Below are positions 28,012 to 37,079 of a DNA stretch of 64,000 bases, one piece after another. Made by a program: the position numbers and the translations under genes. Within the stretch, counting starts at the first letter, position 1; each line of letters begins with the position of its first letter. Source of the DNA: Gammaproteobacteria bacterium (GTDB lineage Bacteria > Pseudomonadota > Gammaproteobacteria > Pseudomonadales > Pseudohongiellaceae). A model generated the notes under the pieces. The model was not told where the DNA came from and ran no database searches. It saw only the letters and a list, made by a program, of their open reading frames with translations. Location of the stretch: assembly GCA_021773355.1 (NCBI GenBank), contig JAJFKE010000047.1, positions 186,001-250,000 of the forward strand, read 5' to 3'.

Positions 28012-29334
28012 ATGCAAGCTCGCTCAGTAAAAATCACTCTAGCGGCATTGATCGTCATCGCGCTAACCCTTGTTGTTAGCCCGAAGATAATTGGCTCCAG
28101 CATAGAACGCGCCACCATTGATAACCTGATTGCGCTTATTCCTCCAGAATCTGCAAGCCAATTAGAAATTCGCCGCAATGAATTCGACAATGGTTGGTTC
28201 AGCAGCTCTGCAATAATCGAGGTCATTTATACTCCCCTGGGGACCGACAGCGTCTCATTGCTTATGGATTTTACTATCGACCACGGACCACTATTGCAAA
28301 CCACCGATGGCCTGCGCATCGGTCTGGCCTTTGCTAATATCCAGCCGAGTCTTCGCAATGAACTATTTGATCTGGCTATCGCGGACTTCCCTTTTCCACT
28401 ACCGGATGTGAGCTTAAACCTGTTCGCAAGATTCAATCAGTCTCTACGCCTGGGGATGAACATCACCGCTCTCGATTATGCTGGCAGCGACGGCGAGGTT
28501 AAGTTCGAAGGGCTAAGCGCCAGCTTCAATGTCAATCAAGACCAGTCAGCCAACTTCAGTCTGGACATGGGCGAGCTCAGCGCTACAGAAAATAGCGCCA
28601 ACTCCAATATAGCCATTTCCGGCGTTTCATTGCACAGCGTTACTGAACAAATGAATGACATATTGGCGGACAGCAACGCTGAACTTTCCATCCCGTCCAT
28701 AGGCAGCACCGCACCCTTGCCATTTACCGTCTCTGATATTCTGATCGAGTACGGCCTACGCTCCTCGGCCACGTCGTCAGAAAACATTGAGGCCTATCAA
28801 AACATAAGTGTGGCAGATATTGATGGCGACCTGCCGATCCGCTCGCTGACTTGGAATAGTGAAGTCAAACAACTCGATGGCGAACTAATTCGCAACTATT
28901 ACCAATTGCTAAGCGATCTACAGAAGGAAATGAATTCAAACCCGAACGCAGTCACTGCAGAGCTCAGCGAGCTAGGTCAGGAACTACTGCTACTCTCACT
29001 GCAGAACACGCTGGAATTAAATAACTTTTTAAGGGCAAACGCCTTCGATGGCGAGCACAGTGCCGACCTTCGCGTGCAATGGGCTGGCCTGGCTGACCTA
29101 AACAATGTGGCGGAGCTAGACCTTAATGCCGCGTTGGCAGCACTCACCCTGGTACTTGATGTATCGCTCGATCTGGAAGCCATACTGCGAAGCCCTCTCG
29201 CCGAAATGGTCGATCCTTATGTGCAGCAAGGCTATCTAACAGTTAACAATGGCAGATTACTCATTCAAGCCAGTCTTGAAGATAGCGTGCTGCGCGTTAA
29301 TGGCGACGAACTTCCTCTAGATCAATTTTTTTAG
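28012..29334 (+). CDS. DUF945 (YdgA-like) family protein
   Basis: 440 residues. An N-terminal hydrophobic segment (ITLAALIVIALTLVV, residues 8-22) is an anchor or uncleaved signal. It is followed by a long beta-rich region with the family pattern (RRNEFDNGWFSSSAIIEV, FTIDHGPLL, and a C-terminal GYLTVNNGRLLIQASLEDSVLRVNGDELPL). Probably faces the periplasm. The family has no established biochemical function. Stands between the SufR-like gene and ygiQ on the same strand. Confidence 0.8.
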   Translation: MQARSVKITLAALIVIALTLVVSPKIIGSSIERATIDNLIALIPPESASQLEIRRNEFDNGWFSSSAIIEVIYTPLGTDSVSLLMDFTIDHGPLLQTTDGLRIGLAFANIQPSLRNELFDLAIADFPFPLPDVSLNLFARFNQSLRLGMNITALDYAGSDGEVKFEGLSASFNVNQDQSANFSLDMGELSATENSANSNIAISGVSLHSVTEQMNDILADSNAELSIPSIGSTAPLPFTVSDILIEYGLRSSATSSENIEAYQNISVADIDGDLPIRSLTWNSEVKQLDGELIRNYYQLLSDLQKEMNSNPNAVTAELSELGQELLLLSLQNTLELNNFLRANAFDGEHSADLRVQWAGLADLNNVAELDLNAALAALTLVLDVSLDLEAILRSPLAEMVDPYVQQGYLTVNNGRLLIQASLEDSVLRVNGDELPLDQFF

Positions 29335-29400
29335 TCACCGCTGTGGACATACCAAGCAGTTAAACCGCCCGCGAGAAACGATCAGAGTTTGCAACAAACA

Positions 29401-31527
29401 ATGTCTAAAATACATAGCAAGAAAGCCCGGCCCAGCGACATGAATAAGGCGCCGCCTAAGCTCTATTCCTATCCGAAATATTGGGCAGAGTGTTTTGACA
29501 CGGCACCCTATCTACCAATGTCTCGTGAAGAAATGGATAAGTTAGGCTGGGACAGTTGCGACATCATCATTGTCACGGCAGACGCCTATGTAGACCATCC
29601 CAGCTTTGGAATGGCGGTAATCGGCAGACTGCTGGAAGCCCAAGGTTTTCGGGTTGGAATAATAGCGCAGCCAGCCTGGGACAGTGCCAAACCATTTAAG
29701 GTACTAGGCAAACCGAATCTTTTTTTCGGCGTCACTGCCGGCAATATGGATTCATTGATAAACCGCTACACTGCAGATTTGCGCATGCGCAGCGATGACG
29801 CTTACACGCCTAACGGTGAGGCGGGCAAAAGGCCGGATCGATCTGTTATCGTTTATAGTCAGCGTTGCCGGGAGGCCTATTACGACACTCCAATTGTTAT
29901 AGGTGGAATCGAAGCAAGCCTGCGACGCATAGCCCAATATGATTATTGGAGTGACAGCGTACGTCGATCAATTCTAATTGATTCGAATGCAAATATTCTC
30001 TTGTTCGGAAACGCCGAAAGAGCTTTGGTCGAAGTCGCGCACAGACTGGCTGCTGGAAAGTCTGCGGATGAACTCGAATTCCTGCGCGGCACTGCGAAGG
30101 TAAAATCGAAGTTGCCAGAAGGTTGGACAGAAATCGATTCAACCCGTATCGACTGGCCTTCAAAGATTGACCAAATACCAAATCCTTACGATTTTCATGA
30201 CAAGGCAGCAAGCAAGAATGCAGCAGAAAAATCAGCCCCTGCAGATCAAGCCGAACAGACGGTAAGAATTATTCCATTGCCGCTGCAGCGAAAAGAGAAA
30301 TACGATTCCGAGACTTGTTATATCAGACTGCCTTCTTTCAATAAGGTGACAAATGACCCCGCGCTGTACGCCCATGCGTCGCGAGTACTGCACCAGGAAG
30401 CCAACCCATACAATGCCAAGGTTCTGGTACAAAAGCATGGCACGCAGGAAATTTGGGTGAACCCTCCTCCCATACCTCTGGAAACCGACGAGATGGACTG
30501 GGTATTCGATCTCCCCTATCAACGAAGGCCACACCCGTCCTATGGCGATGCTAGAATTCCAGCCTACGACATGATCAAGACCTCAGTGAATATCATGCGC
30601 GGCTGCTTTGGCGGTTGCACCTTCTGCTCTATCACCGAGCATGAGGGACGCATTATTCAGAGTCGCTCCGAGGAATCAATATTGCGTGAAATCGAAAAAA
30701 TAAGAGATCAGGTGCCTGGATTCACAGGTACCATTTCCGATCTTGGCGGCCCCACTGCAAATATGTACAAATTGAATTGCAAGTCGCCGAAAATTCAAAA
30801 GTCCTGCAAGCGTCTATCTTGTGTTTACCCTAGCATCTGCAAGCATCTGAATACCGATCACAGTCCGACCACACAGTTATACAGGAAAGCCAGAGCGGTT
30901 CCCGGTGTAAAACGAGTGGCGATCGCATCAGGCCTAAGATATGACCTCGCTCTGAAAGACCCCGAGTACGTCGAAGAACTGGTCACGCACCATGTTGGCG
31001 GATATCTCAAAATTGCACCGGAACATAGTGAAGACAAGACTCTGTCAAAAATGATGAAGCCAGGAATTTCCGCGTACGATGACTTCAAAATATTATTTGA
31101 CAAGTTTTCGAAAAAAGCCGGTAAGGAGCAGTATTTAATTCCCTATTTTATTGCCGCTCACCCCGGTAGTGATGCAGAAGATATGTTAAATCTGAGCCTG
31201 TGGCTTAAGCAGCGTAAATTTAAGCCAGATCAAGTGCAAACTTTTTACCCCTCGCCCATGGCACTTGCCACCGCGATGTATTACTCGGAGCGAAATCCAC
31301 TAGAAAAAGTTCGTTACAAAAGCGAAAAACTGTCAATCTGCAAGGACATAGATCAGCGTCGTTTACAGAAAGCCTTCTTACGCTATCACGATGAAAAAAA
31401 TTGGCCTATGCTTAGGCAGGCGCTAGAAGAGATGGGCCGAACGGATCTAATAGGCGATAGTGACAAGTGTTTGATACCCAAAGCTGCGCCCACAAAACGA
31501 CCCATCAGTAATCGGCGCAGACGCTAG
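29401..31527 (+). CDS. ygiQ: YgiQ family radical SAM protein (UPF0313)
   Basis: About 708 residues. The N-terminal domain has [40 protein letters not shown]. The radical-SAM cluster motif CxxxCxxC is seen in [18 protein letters not shown]. Further conserved parts are [21 protein letters not shown] and [14 protein letters not shown]. The reaction is unknown. Candidate starts are TTG 29389, ATG 29401 and a later ATG at residue 14 of this call; family alignment cannot decide between the last two by eye. Confidence 0.93.
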   Translation: MSKIHSKKARPSDMNKAPPKLYSYPKYWAECFDTAPYLPMSREEMDKLGWDSCDIIIVTADAYVDHPSFGMAVIGRLLEAQGFRVGIIAQPAWDSAKPFKVLGKPNLFFGVTAGNMDSLINRYTADLRMRSDDAYTPNGEAGKRPDRSVIVYSQRCREAYYDTPIVIGGIEASLRRIAQYDYWSDSVRRSILIDSNANILLFGNAERALVEVAHRLAAGKSADELEFLRGTAKVKSKLPEGWTEIDSTRIDWPSKIDQIPNPYDFHDKAASKNAAEKSAPADQAEQTVRIIPLPLQRKEKYDSETCYIRLPSFNKVTNDPALYAHASRVLHQEANPYNAKVLVQKHGTQEIWVNPPPIPLETDEMDWVFDLPYQRRPHPSYGDARIPAYDMIKTSVNIMRGCFGGCTFCSITEHEGRIIQSRSEESILREIEKIRDQVPGFTGTISDLGGPTANMYKLNCKSPKIQKSCKRLSCVYPSICKHLNTDHSPTTQLYRKARAVPGVKRVAIASGLRYDLALKDPEYVEELVTHHVGGYLKIAPEHSEDKTLSKMMKPGISAYDDFKILFDKFSKKAGKEQYLIPYFIAAHPGSDAEDMLNLSLWLKQRKFKPDQVQTFYPSPMALATAMYYSERNPLEKVRYKSEKLSICKDIDQRRLQKAFLRYHDEKNWPMLRQALEEMGRTDLIGDSDKCLIPKAAPTKRPISNRRRR

Positions 31528-31548
31528 CCGCCCGCAAATTCAGAAGCA

Positions 31549-33339
31549 CTACACCCTGACTTCTAGATTTATCTCTTCAAGGATTAAAAATTTTACCGAT
31601 TCCTGTTCGTTGGCGGGCAGTTTTCTGAGTATCAATTTTTTTCGCGTATCGTCTCGATAGGTGGGTGACCGATAGGCTAACCAAAAGTGCACCTCAATGT
31701 TTTGCGCATCTTCACCTACGATGACAAAATCGGAAAGTGTCAGACTAATCTGGCCAGCATTGCCTATCACTCGTTCTCGATTACTACGCCAGGCATTTTT
31801 ACTGCGATGGTAGCGAGGCACGAATGCACTATCGTAGCTGGAGAAATAACCCTCAAGATCCTGACCTTGCCAGGCATCCAACCAGGTTTGCACACTGCTT
31901 TGCGGCGTCGCTTGCGAAGAAGATGGCGACATTGCAACAGCAGAAGAATCTTCGATAGTTTGCTGTGCCTGATTTGTTTCTGAAAGGTTTCCGGAGACAT
32001 CGGTTTGGACCTCGCTCTGTCTCTCAATCGGTAATTCAGCAAGCGCATTTTCCGGCACCGCAGCCAGATTAATGCTTGTTTCTGTCGGTTCCTCATCATT
32101 ACTAAGAGAGAAAGTAGGAGTATCACCAGCGTCAAGATTAACAGTGCCCGTAGTCCCCAACTCTTCAAACTCTGGTTCCGCAATGACCTCAAGCGCAATG
32201 CCTCTTTCCTGTGCCGTTACCAATGCCAGATTAGAATCGGTAAACGGGGCATCAGCAACGATCAATTGCTGCTCGCGTAACGAAACTGCTGCCGCTTGAT
32301 CATCCGTTACTACATCTGCCGGCGTATTAGCCCCTCCATCATTTGTTCGTTCTTCTGTACTGTTCTCTACCAAGGACAGGGTTGTTTCATCAACCGCGAA
32401 AGGTGAAGCCTGATTGGCATCGTCGGCGAGCAGAGTCTGTGGTTGGCCTGCCAAGCCATCATTGTTGCCACTATCCGGTGTATTCAATTGCTGAAAAAGC
32501 ATCGCTAAAGACCCAATGACCAAGACTACTGCTACTGGTCCAATTAGCAACCAGCGATTCGCAACTCTGTAATCACCGCTGCGGATAGGTTGTTCACTGT
32601 CGGCACTCCTGATTGCACGCAACAACTCCTCTCTGCTCACGGTCTGCAATTCCCTATCACCTTCCCTTATGGATAAAATCAATTGACACAGGGAATACGC
32701 GGGACCAGGAAAACCTTTGCAGGACTTATAGAATTGAGACATGGCAGCGGGTTCCAGCTGCAATCCGGGTAAATGCATTTTCTCAAAAAAGGCGAGCAAA
32801 AAGTGCGACGTGGTTTCTGCATCCATAGGTTCCAGCAAGAAATTATGGGAAACCTGATGCAGCAAAGACTTGAATTCATGCTTGCTGTTGAGGCGCTTTT
32901 CCAAGATTGGCTCACCGCACAAAACAACATTAATAACTCTCTTCCCTGCAATTTGCACTTCCGTCAAGCGGTATATTTCTATTAGTGTTATATCACTTAA
33001 TAGATGAGCGTCATCGAAGATGATAATTACAGGTTTGTCAGAGTCTGATACGCGAACGTCTTCCAGCTGCCTAAAAAAATTGAAGGTGTCCGGAATATCC
33101 ATTTCCTTTGCTAACATGCTGCGCAGCATATCGGGAGATTCAACCGCATAGTCAAAGTAGACAACCCGATAATCTTTATGGCGTAAAAACTGCGTTAACT
33201 TTTCACAGACCCCGCTCTTACCTGTTCGGGGCTGACCGACAAATTTGACAAAAGCTTCTGCACCACGTACTGCGGAATACAGGCCATGCATTGCCTGCAA
33301 ATACGGTCCATCGCTAAAATAAAATGTTTGTCTTGCCAC
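31549..33339 (-). CDS. ExeA-like AAA+ ATPase with transmembrane segment and C-terminal Cds6-type NTF2-like domain
   Basis: 596 residues. The N-terminal ATPase domain (about 1-250) has Walker A GQPRTGKSG near residue 35-43 and Walker B IIIFDDAH near residue 100, as in ExeA/GspA and DamX-like proteins. A single membrane segment (WLLIGPVAVVLVIGSLAMLF) lies near residue 265-285. A long acidic, Thr/Ser-rich linker follows. The last 115 residues (VQTWLDAWQGQDLEGYFSSYDSAFVPRYHRS to the end) match the NTF2-like domain seen in L,D-transpeptidases such as Cds6. This suggests energy-coupled action on the peptidoglycan layer or on an envelope complex; that is inference. A MITE lies 90 bases upstream. Confidence 0.82.
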   Translation of the reverse strand: MARQTFYFSDGPYLQAMHGLYSAVRGAEAFVKFVGQPRTGKSGVCEKLTQFLRHKDYRVVYFDYAVESPDMLRSMLAKEMDIPDTFNFFRQLEDVRVSDSDKPVIIIFDDAHLLSDITLIEIYRLTEVQIAGKRVINVVLCGEPILEKRLNSKHEFKSLLHQVSHNFLLEPMDAETTSHFLLAFFEKMHLPGLQLEPAAMSQFYKSCKGFPGPAYSLCQLILSIREGDRELQTVSREELLRAIRSADSEQPIRSGDYRVANRWLLIGPVAVVLVIGSLAMLFQQLNTPDSGNNDGLAGQPQTLLADDANQASPFAVDETTLSLVENSTEERTNDGGANTPADVVTDDQAAAVSLREQQLIVADAPFTDSNLALVTAQERGIALEVIAEPEFEELGTTGTVNLDAGDTPTFSLSNDEEPTETSINLAAVPENALAELPIERQSEVQTDVSGNLSETNQAQQTIEDSSAVAMSPSSSQATPQSSVQTWLDAWQGQDLEGYFSSYDSAFVPRYHRSKNAWRSNRERVIGNAGQISLTLSDFVIVGEDAQNIEVHFWLAYRSPTYRDDTRKKLILRKLPANEQESVKFLILEEINLEVRV

Positions 33340-33428
33340 TTTCGATTACTCTCGATGTTCGATTAATTGCTCGCTTGCAACGGCTCAGTACCAGAAGTGC
33401 ATTCCTACTATCAGTCCACAGCCAAATT

Positions 33429-33691
33429 CTAGGGACCCTCTGATTAACTCCAAATTTGCGTGACCTGAAGCGTACAGGTTCTAGACGCCGTTTGCCGCGT
33501 GGGTCACTCCCTTAGCAACAACGGCAACGACGAAGGTGGGCGCTTCAGGCCGCGCCCTTCGGGGCACCAGCTTGCCCCGATCTTTTCCTTGTCTCTTCTC
33601 GACAGGCCGACGCATGCCTTCAAACAAACGCCTCAACCTTGGAACAAGCCAAAAGCCAGAGGCAGTTTGGAGTCAATCAGAGGGTCCCTAG
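33429..33691. mobile_element. MITE-like element, full copy (263 bp)
   Basis: The ends are inverted repeats of about 26 bp with one mismatch. The left reads CTAGGGACCCTCTGATTAAC and the right is its complement apart from one base, ending AATCAGAGGGTCCCTAG. The interior has small hairpins (ACCTG...CAGGT; GGGCGC...GCGCCC; CGGGGC...GCCCCG) and no open frame. A second copy at 50510-50677 shares the left 130 or so bases, and a lone end lies at 39978-40006. CTAG at both outer edges may be a 4-bp target duplication, as for some IS5-type elements. No transposase in the window matches it. Confidence 0.82.
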
Positions 33692-33696
33692 GTCTG

Positions 33697-34485
33697 TTAC
33701 TTATCCATGGTTTCTCTGTTTCGCAGTTGGGCTTGCAATTTTTTCTCGTTCTCCAGCCTGAATTCAATATTCGACAAAATCCCGCGCAGGATGTTCATCT
33801 CCATTACATCGATCCGAATACGGCTGAATAGGCGGCGCATTCGCTGCATTAGCTGCCTGGGGTTTTTCGGATCATGAAATTTTATTGCCGTCATTACCTG
33901 CTCAAGGTGCACATAGAAGTGTTCTACTTGCTCGCCATTTGCCTTCTCTTGATCCCAGAATTCATCCTCTTCGACGAGTGGCTGCGATTCAAGGGCTAAC
34001 ACCGCTTTACGCAACTCATAGCAGACTACCATCACGGCAGCGGATAAATTTAGGGAGCTATAGTTAGCATCGGTGGGAATCTGCACATGGAAATGACACT
34101 GCTGCAGTTCCTCGTTATTCAATCCAGCATCTTCCCGGCCAAACACCAGAGCAACCTTATTTATGCTAGCTTCACCGACGGCTTTCTGCGCACATTGTTC
34201 CGGATTCACCATGGGCCAGGGTATTTTTCTGGACCTGGCACTCGCGCCAATTACCAGACCACAATCCGCAACCGCTTCCTGCAGACTAGAAACTACACGG
34301 GCATTATCGAGAATATCCACGGCGGAGACGGCCCTACCGACAGCCACGCCACTGGGAAAATCCTCTGGCTGCACCAAAGTCAGCTTGCTTAAACCCATAT
34401 TCTTCATGGCCCTAGCCGTAGCACCGATATTCCCTGGATGCGAGGTATTCACCAGAACTACGCAGACTTGACTATAATCGAACAT
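33697..34485 (-). CDS. trmJ: tRNA (cytidine/uridine-2'-O-)-methyltransferase TrmJ
   Basis: SPOUT-class enzyme that 2'-O-methylates position 32 of tRNAs. Family sequence is clear: VLVNTSHPGNIGATARAMKNMGLSKL, the SAM knot region NKVALVFGREDAGLNNEEL and YSSLNLSAAVMVVCYELR, and the C-terminal MRRLFSRIRIDVMEMNILRGILSNIE. It has 262 residues. A GTG two codons earlier (34491) is an alternative start. The MITE at 33429-33691 ends five bases after its stop codon. Confidence 0.95.
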   Translation of the reverse strand: MFDYSQVCVVLVNTSHPGNIGATARAMKNMGLSKLTLVQPEDFPSGVAVGRAVSAVDILDNARVVSSLQEAVADCGLVIGASARSRKIPWPMVNPEQCAQKAVGEASINKVALVFGREDAGLNNEELQQCHFHVQIPTDANYSSLNLSAAVMVVCYELRKAVLALESQPLVEEDEFWDQEKANGEQVEHFYVHLEQVMTAIKFHDPKNPRQLMQRMRRLFSRIRIDVMEMNILRGILSNIEFRLENEKKLQAQLRNRETMDK

Positions 34486-34746
34486 TTGCACTACTCATTC
34501 AAACCAAGCCGCAAATTATAGCAGGATCAGACGATTGCGGCGGGCTAACTACGGGCAAATACAGCGTAGATATAGATGCTTGTAATTGTTTCCTTATGCT
34601 TTCCTTTGTTTGCTATCATAGCGCCAGAATTCGGCGGCTGTAGCGTAGACGAACGCAAGGATTTATTCCTAAAGAATCATCCTACAAATCCGATTCAGCT
34701 GGGAACCAACCCAGATTCGTTCCCTAGTTTGGTCAGGAATTCAGAA

Positions 34747-35526
34747 ATGCACCCCTTGGTAAATATTGCCCTGCAAGCTGCGCGAGATGCAGCCGAGGCC
34801 CTCGCTCACAGCAGTGATCGACTAGACAGAATTAAGATAATCAATGACGACCCCTCAAATTTTTTGACCTCCATGGATTTGGAAGCAGAAAAGACAATTT
34901 TCTATCATTTAGAAAAATCCTACCCCGAACATAGTTTCCATTCGCGAGCCTCGGGCCTGCGAGAGGGTGAGAAAAAAGACACAGTCTGGCTCATAGATCC
35001 TCTTCTAGGTAATAGAAACTTTGCCACCGGTTACACGCAATTTGCTGTTTCAATAGCTTGCCAAGTTGAGGGTGTGGTTCAACACGCTGTTATCATCAAC
35101 CCTCTGCTGCGAGAGGAATTCGTTGCCAGCCGCGGCGCTGGTGCACGATTGAATTCCCATCGCATTCGCGTTGGCAGACGCACGGAAATTCAGGGCAGCC
35201 TGGTCAGTCTCAATGTCGATGCCGTCCCCAGGGAGCTTGCCTTGGGCTTGCAGGGTGAAATAATGAATGCCGGAGCAAGCCCGCGAATATCCGGATGTAC
35301 TGCCCTGGATATCGTTCAAACTGCTGCGGACCGAGTTCAGGGTGGCTGGGGCAGCAACGATAATAAGACCACGCTCGCAGCCGCCAAACTCATTTTACAG
35401 GAAGCCGGCGGGCTTTTGGGTAGCGAGTCTGGTAACCCCGATCTAAACACGGCGAGTGAATTATTATTTGGAAATCCGAAAATATTCAAACAACTGAGCA
35501 AATTAAGGCAAGGCCTGTCTGACTGA
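34747..35526 (+). CDS. suhB: SuhB-like inositol monophosphatase family protein, catalytic residues lost
   Basis: 259 residues. The start ATG 34747 gives MHPLVNIALQAARDA, matching E. coli SuhB; upstream in-frame codons would add an unrelated stretch. The fold is conserved (KSYPEH, WLIDPLLGNRNFATGYTQFAVSIA, GCTALDIVQTAADRVQGGW, LILQEAGG). Compared with E. coli SuhB numbering, Glu67 is Arg, Glu68 is Ala and Asp87 is Leu, Asp84 is kept, and the WDFAAG aspartate (Asp212) is replaced by a KTTLAAA segment. Metal-dependent phosphatase activity is therefore unlikely. E. coli SuhB also works in rRNA antitermination without needing phosphatase activity; this copy may do only that (inference). Next to trmJ, as suhB often is. 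Confidence 0.87.
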   Translation: MHPLVNIALQAARDAAEALAHSSDRLDRIKIINDDPSNFLTSMDLEAEKTIFYHLEKSYPEHSFHSRASGLREGEKKDTVWLIDPLLGNRNFATGYTQFAVSIACQVEGVVQHAVIINPLLREEFVASRGAGARLNSHRIRVGRRTEIQGSLVSLNVDAVPRELALGLQGEIMNAGASPRISGCTALDIVQTAADRVQGGWGSNDNKTTLAAAKLILQEAGGLLGSESGNPDLNTASELLFGNPKIFKQLSKLRQGLSD

Positions 35527-35532
35527 GCTTTG

Positions 35533-35558
35533 CAACTTTCTGTGTCTGCTGAAAGTTG
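35533..35558. terminator. Possible terminator hairpin after suhB
   Basis: CAACTTTC and GAAAGTTG form an 8-bp stem around a 10-base loop, seven bases after the suhB stop. There is no long T run, so termination is uncertain. Confidence 0.3.
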
Positions 35559-35658
35559 TTCTGAAAATTCCGGTATATTAGGGAACAAGGCCACACACGT
35601 AGAGAATGCCTGCGCGTTTCTAATTGAATTGGCCGACCCAACTGGATAACTGAATTTT

Positions 35659-37044
35659 ATGTCTTCGAATAGCAATAAACACAGTTTCAATCTGTCAGAA
35701 GGCTCCATTCAAAAATCCCTTGTCCGTATGACCACACCGATGATAATCGGTATGCTGATGCTCTTTACCTTCAGCCTGGTGGACACACTCTTCATCAGCT
35801 TTCTCGGTACAGAATCTCTTACCGCAATCAGTTTTACCTTTCCTGTAACTTTTACCATCATGAGTTTAGCAATCGGGCTGGGCATAGGTGCCTCTGCTGT
35901 GGTCGGCAAATATTTGGGCAGATCCGAATACGAAAAAGCGAAAGAAGCATCCACCGTAATCAACTACATCTCGTTACTGCTAGCCACTGCCATCGTCTTC
36001 ATTTGCTGGTTCTTCATGGACGATATATTTCGTTTGATGGGTGCCAGCGAGAGACTGATGCCATCTATCAGAGAATATATGGTGGTGTGGTTTCCAGGCA
36101 GCATTATGGTGGTGTGCATAATGACCGGCAACAGCGTGTTACGAGCCTGCGGGGATACCAAGACTCCTAGCATTTTAATGGCAGGTGCAGGATTTATTAA
36201 CGCGGTACTAGACCCCATTTTTATATTCGGACTTGGTCCAATACCTGCCTTGGGTATTCAAGGGGCTGCATGGGCCACGGTAGTCGCATGGGGTGTCGGC
36301 TACTTCTATTTGATGTACCTATTGGTCATAAAGAAAGAGCTTGTGAGTCGTTCATTGCCCAGCAAGCCGGTAATGCTTACATCAGGTCGTGAAATGCTTC
36401 GCATTGGCATCCCTGCCGCCGGTGCCAATATGATGACTCCATTGGCAGCCGGGGTGATGACCGCCATCGCCGCCAGTTTTGGAGATACAGCGGTTGCAGC
36501 ATTTGGTGTAGGCGCGAGATTAGAACCCATAGCCACCTTGATTATCTTGGCCATGTCTTCTTCTCTGCCACCGCTGATCAGTCAGAATTTCGGTGCCGGA
36601 AAGATCGATCGGGTTGAGGAGGCTTACCGGCTTTCCACGAAGTTTATTTTGACTTGGCAGTTGCTTGTCTACGGCGGCCTGGCAATCGGTGCTGGGTTGA
36701 TCGCGTCGACATTTTCAGATGATCCCGAGGTGATTCAAACAATAAAACTCTTCCTATGGATTCTACCACTGGGTTATGGGATGCAAGGTATTATCATCCT
36801 CACAAACTCTTCCTTGAATGCCTTGCACCGGCCCATGTCTGCTCTGTATTTAAGTGCAATGCGCTTCTTTGTGTTCTACGTGCCACTGGCCTATGTGGGC
36901 AGTCAGCTATTTGGTTTAGTAGGATTCTTCGCCGGTGCCCTATGTGGCAATCTGATGATGGCCGCCATATCCTGGCGCGCATTCAGGCGAGCGCTGTCGG
37001 GGGAACAGCAGGTTCTTGCAGATTCAGCGGAAAACGCCGCTTAG
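35659..37044 (+). CDS. MATE-family efflux transporter
   Basis: 461 residues with about 12 membrane segments in two repeated halves. MATE features are MTTPMIIGMLMLFTFSLVDTLFISFLGTESL near the N-terminus, MTGNSVLRACGDTKTPSILM and the second-half equivalent GVGARLEPIATLIILAMSSSLPPLISQNFGAG. Probably exports drugs or metabolites using a Na+ or H+ gradient. Substrate is unknown. Follows suhB on the same strand. Confidence 0.92.
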   Translation: MSSNSNKHSFNLSEGSIQKSLVRMTTPMIIGMLMLFTFSLVDTLFISFLGTESLTAISFTFPVTFTIMSLAIGLGIGASAVVGKYLGRSEYEKAKEASTVINYISLLLATAIVFICWFFMDDIFRLMGASERLMPSIREYMVVWFPGSIMVVCIMTGNSVLRACGDTKTPSILMAGAGFINAVLDPIFIFGLGPIPALGIQGAAWATVVAWGVGYFYLMYLLVIKKELVSRSLPSKPVMLTSGREMLRIGIPAAGANMMTPLAAGVMTAIAASFGDTAVAAFGVGARLEPIATLIILAMSSSLPPLISQNFGAGKIDRVEEAYRLSTKFILTWQLLVYGGLAIGAGLIASTFSDDPEVIQTIKLFLWILPLGYGMQGIIILTNSSLNALHRPMSALYLSAMRFFVFYVPLAYVGSQLFGLVGFFAGALCGNLMMAAISWRAFRRALSGEQQVLADSAENAA

Positions 37045-37079
37045 ATTTTATAGCGGGCTATTTAGCTCGACATCGGCTA

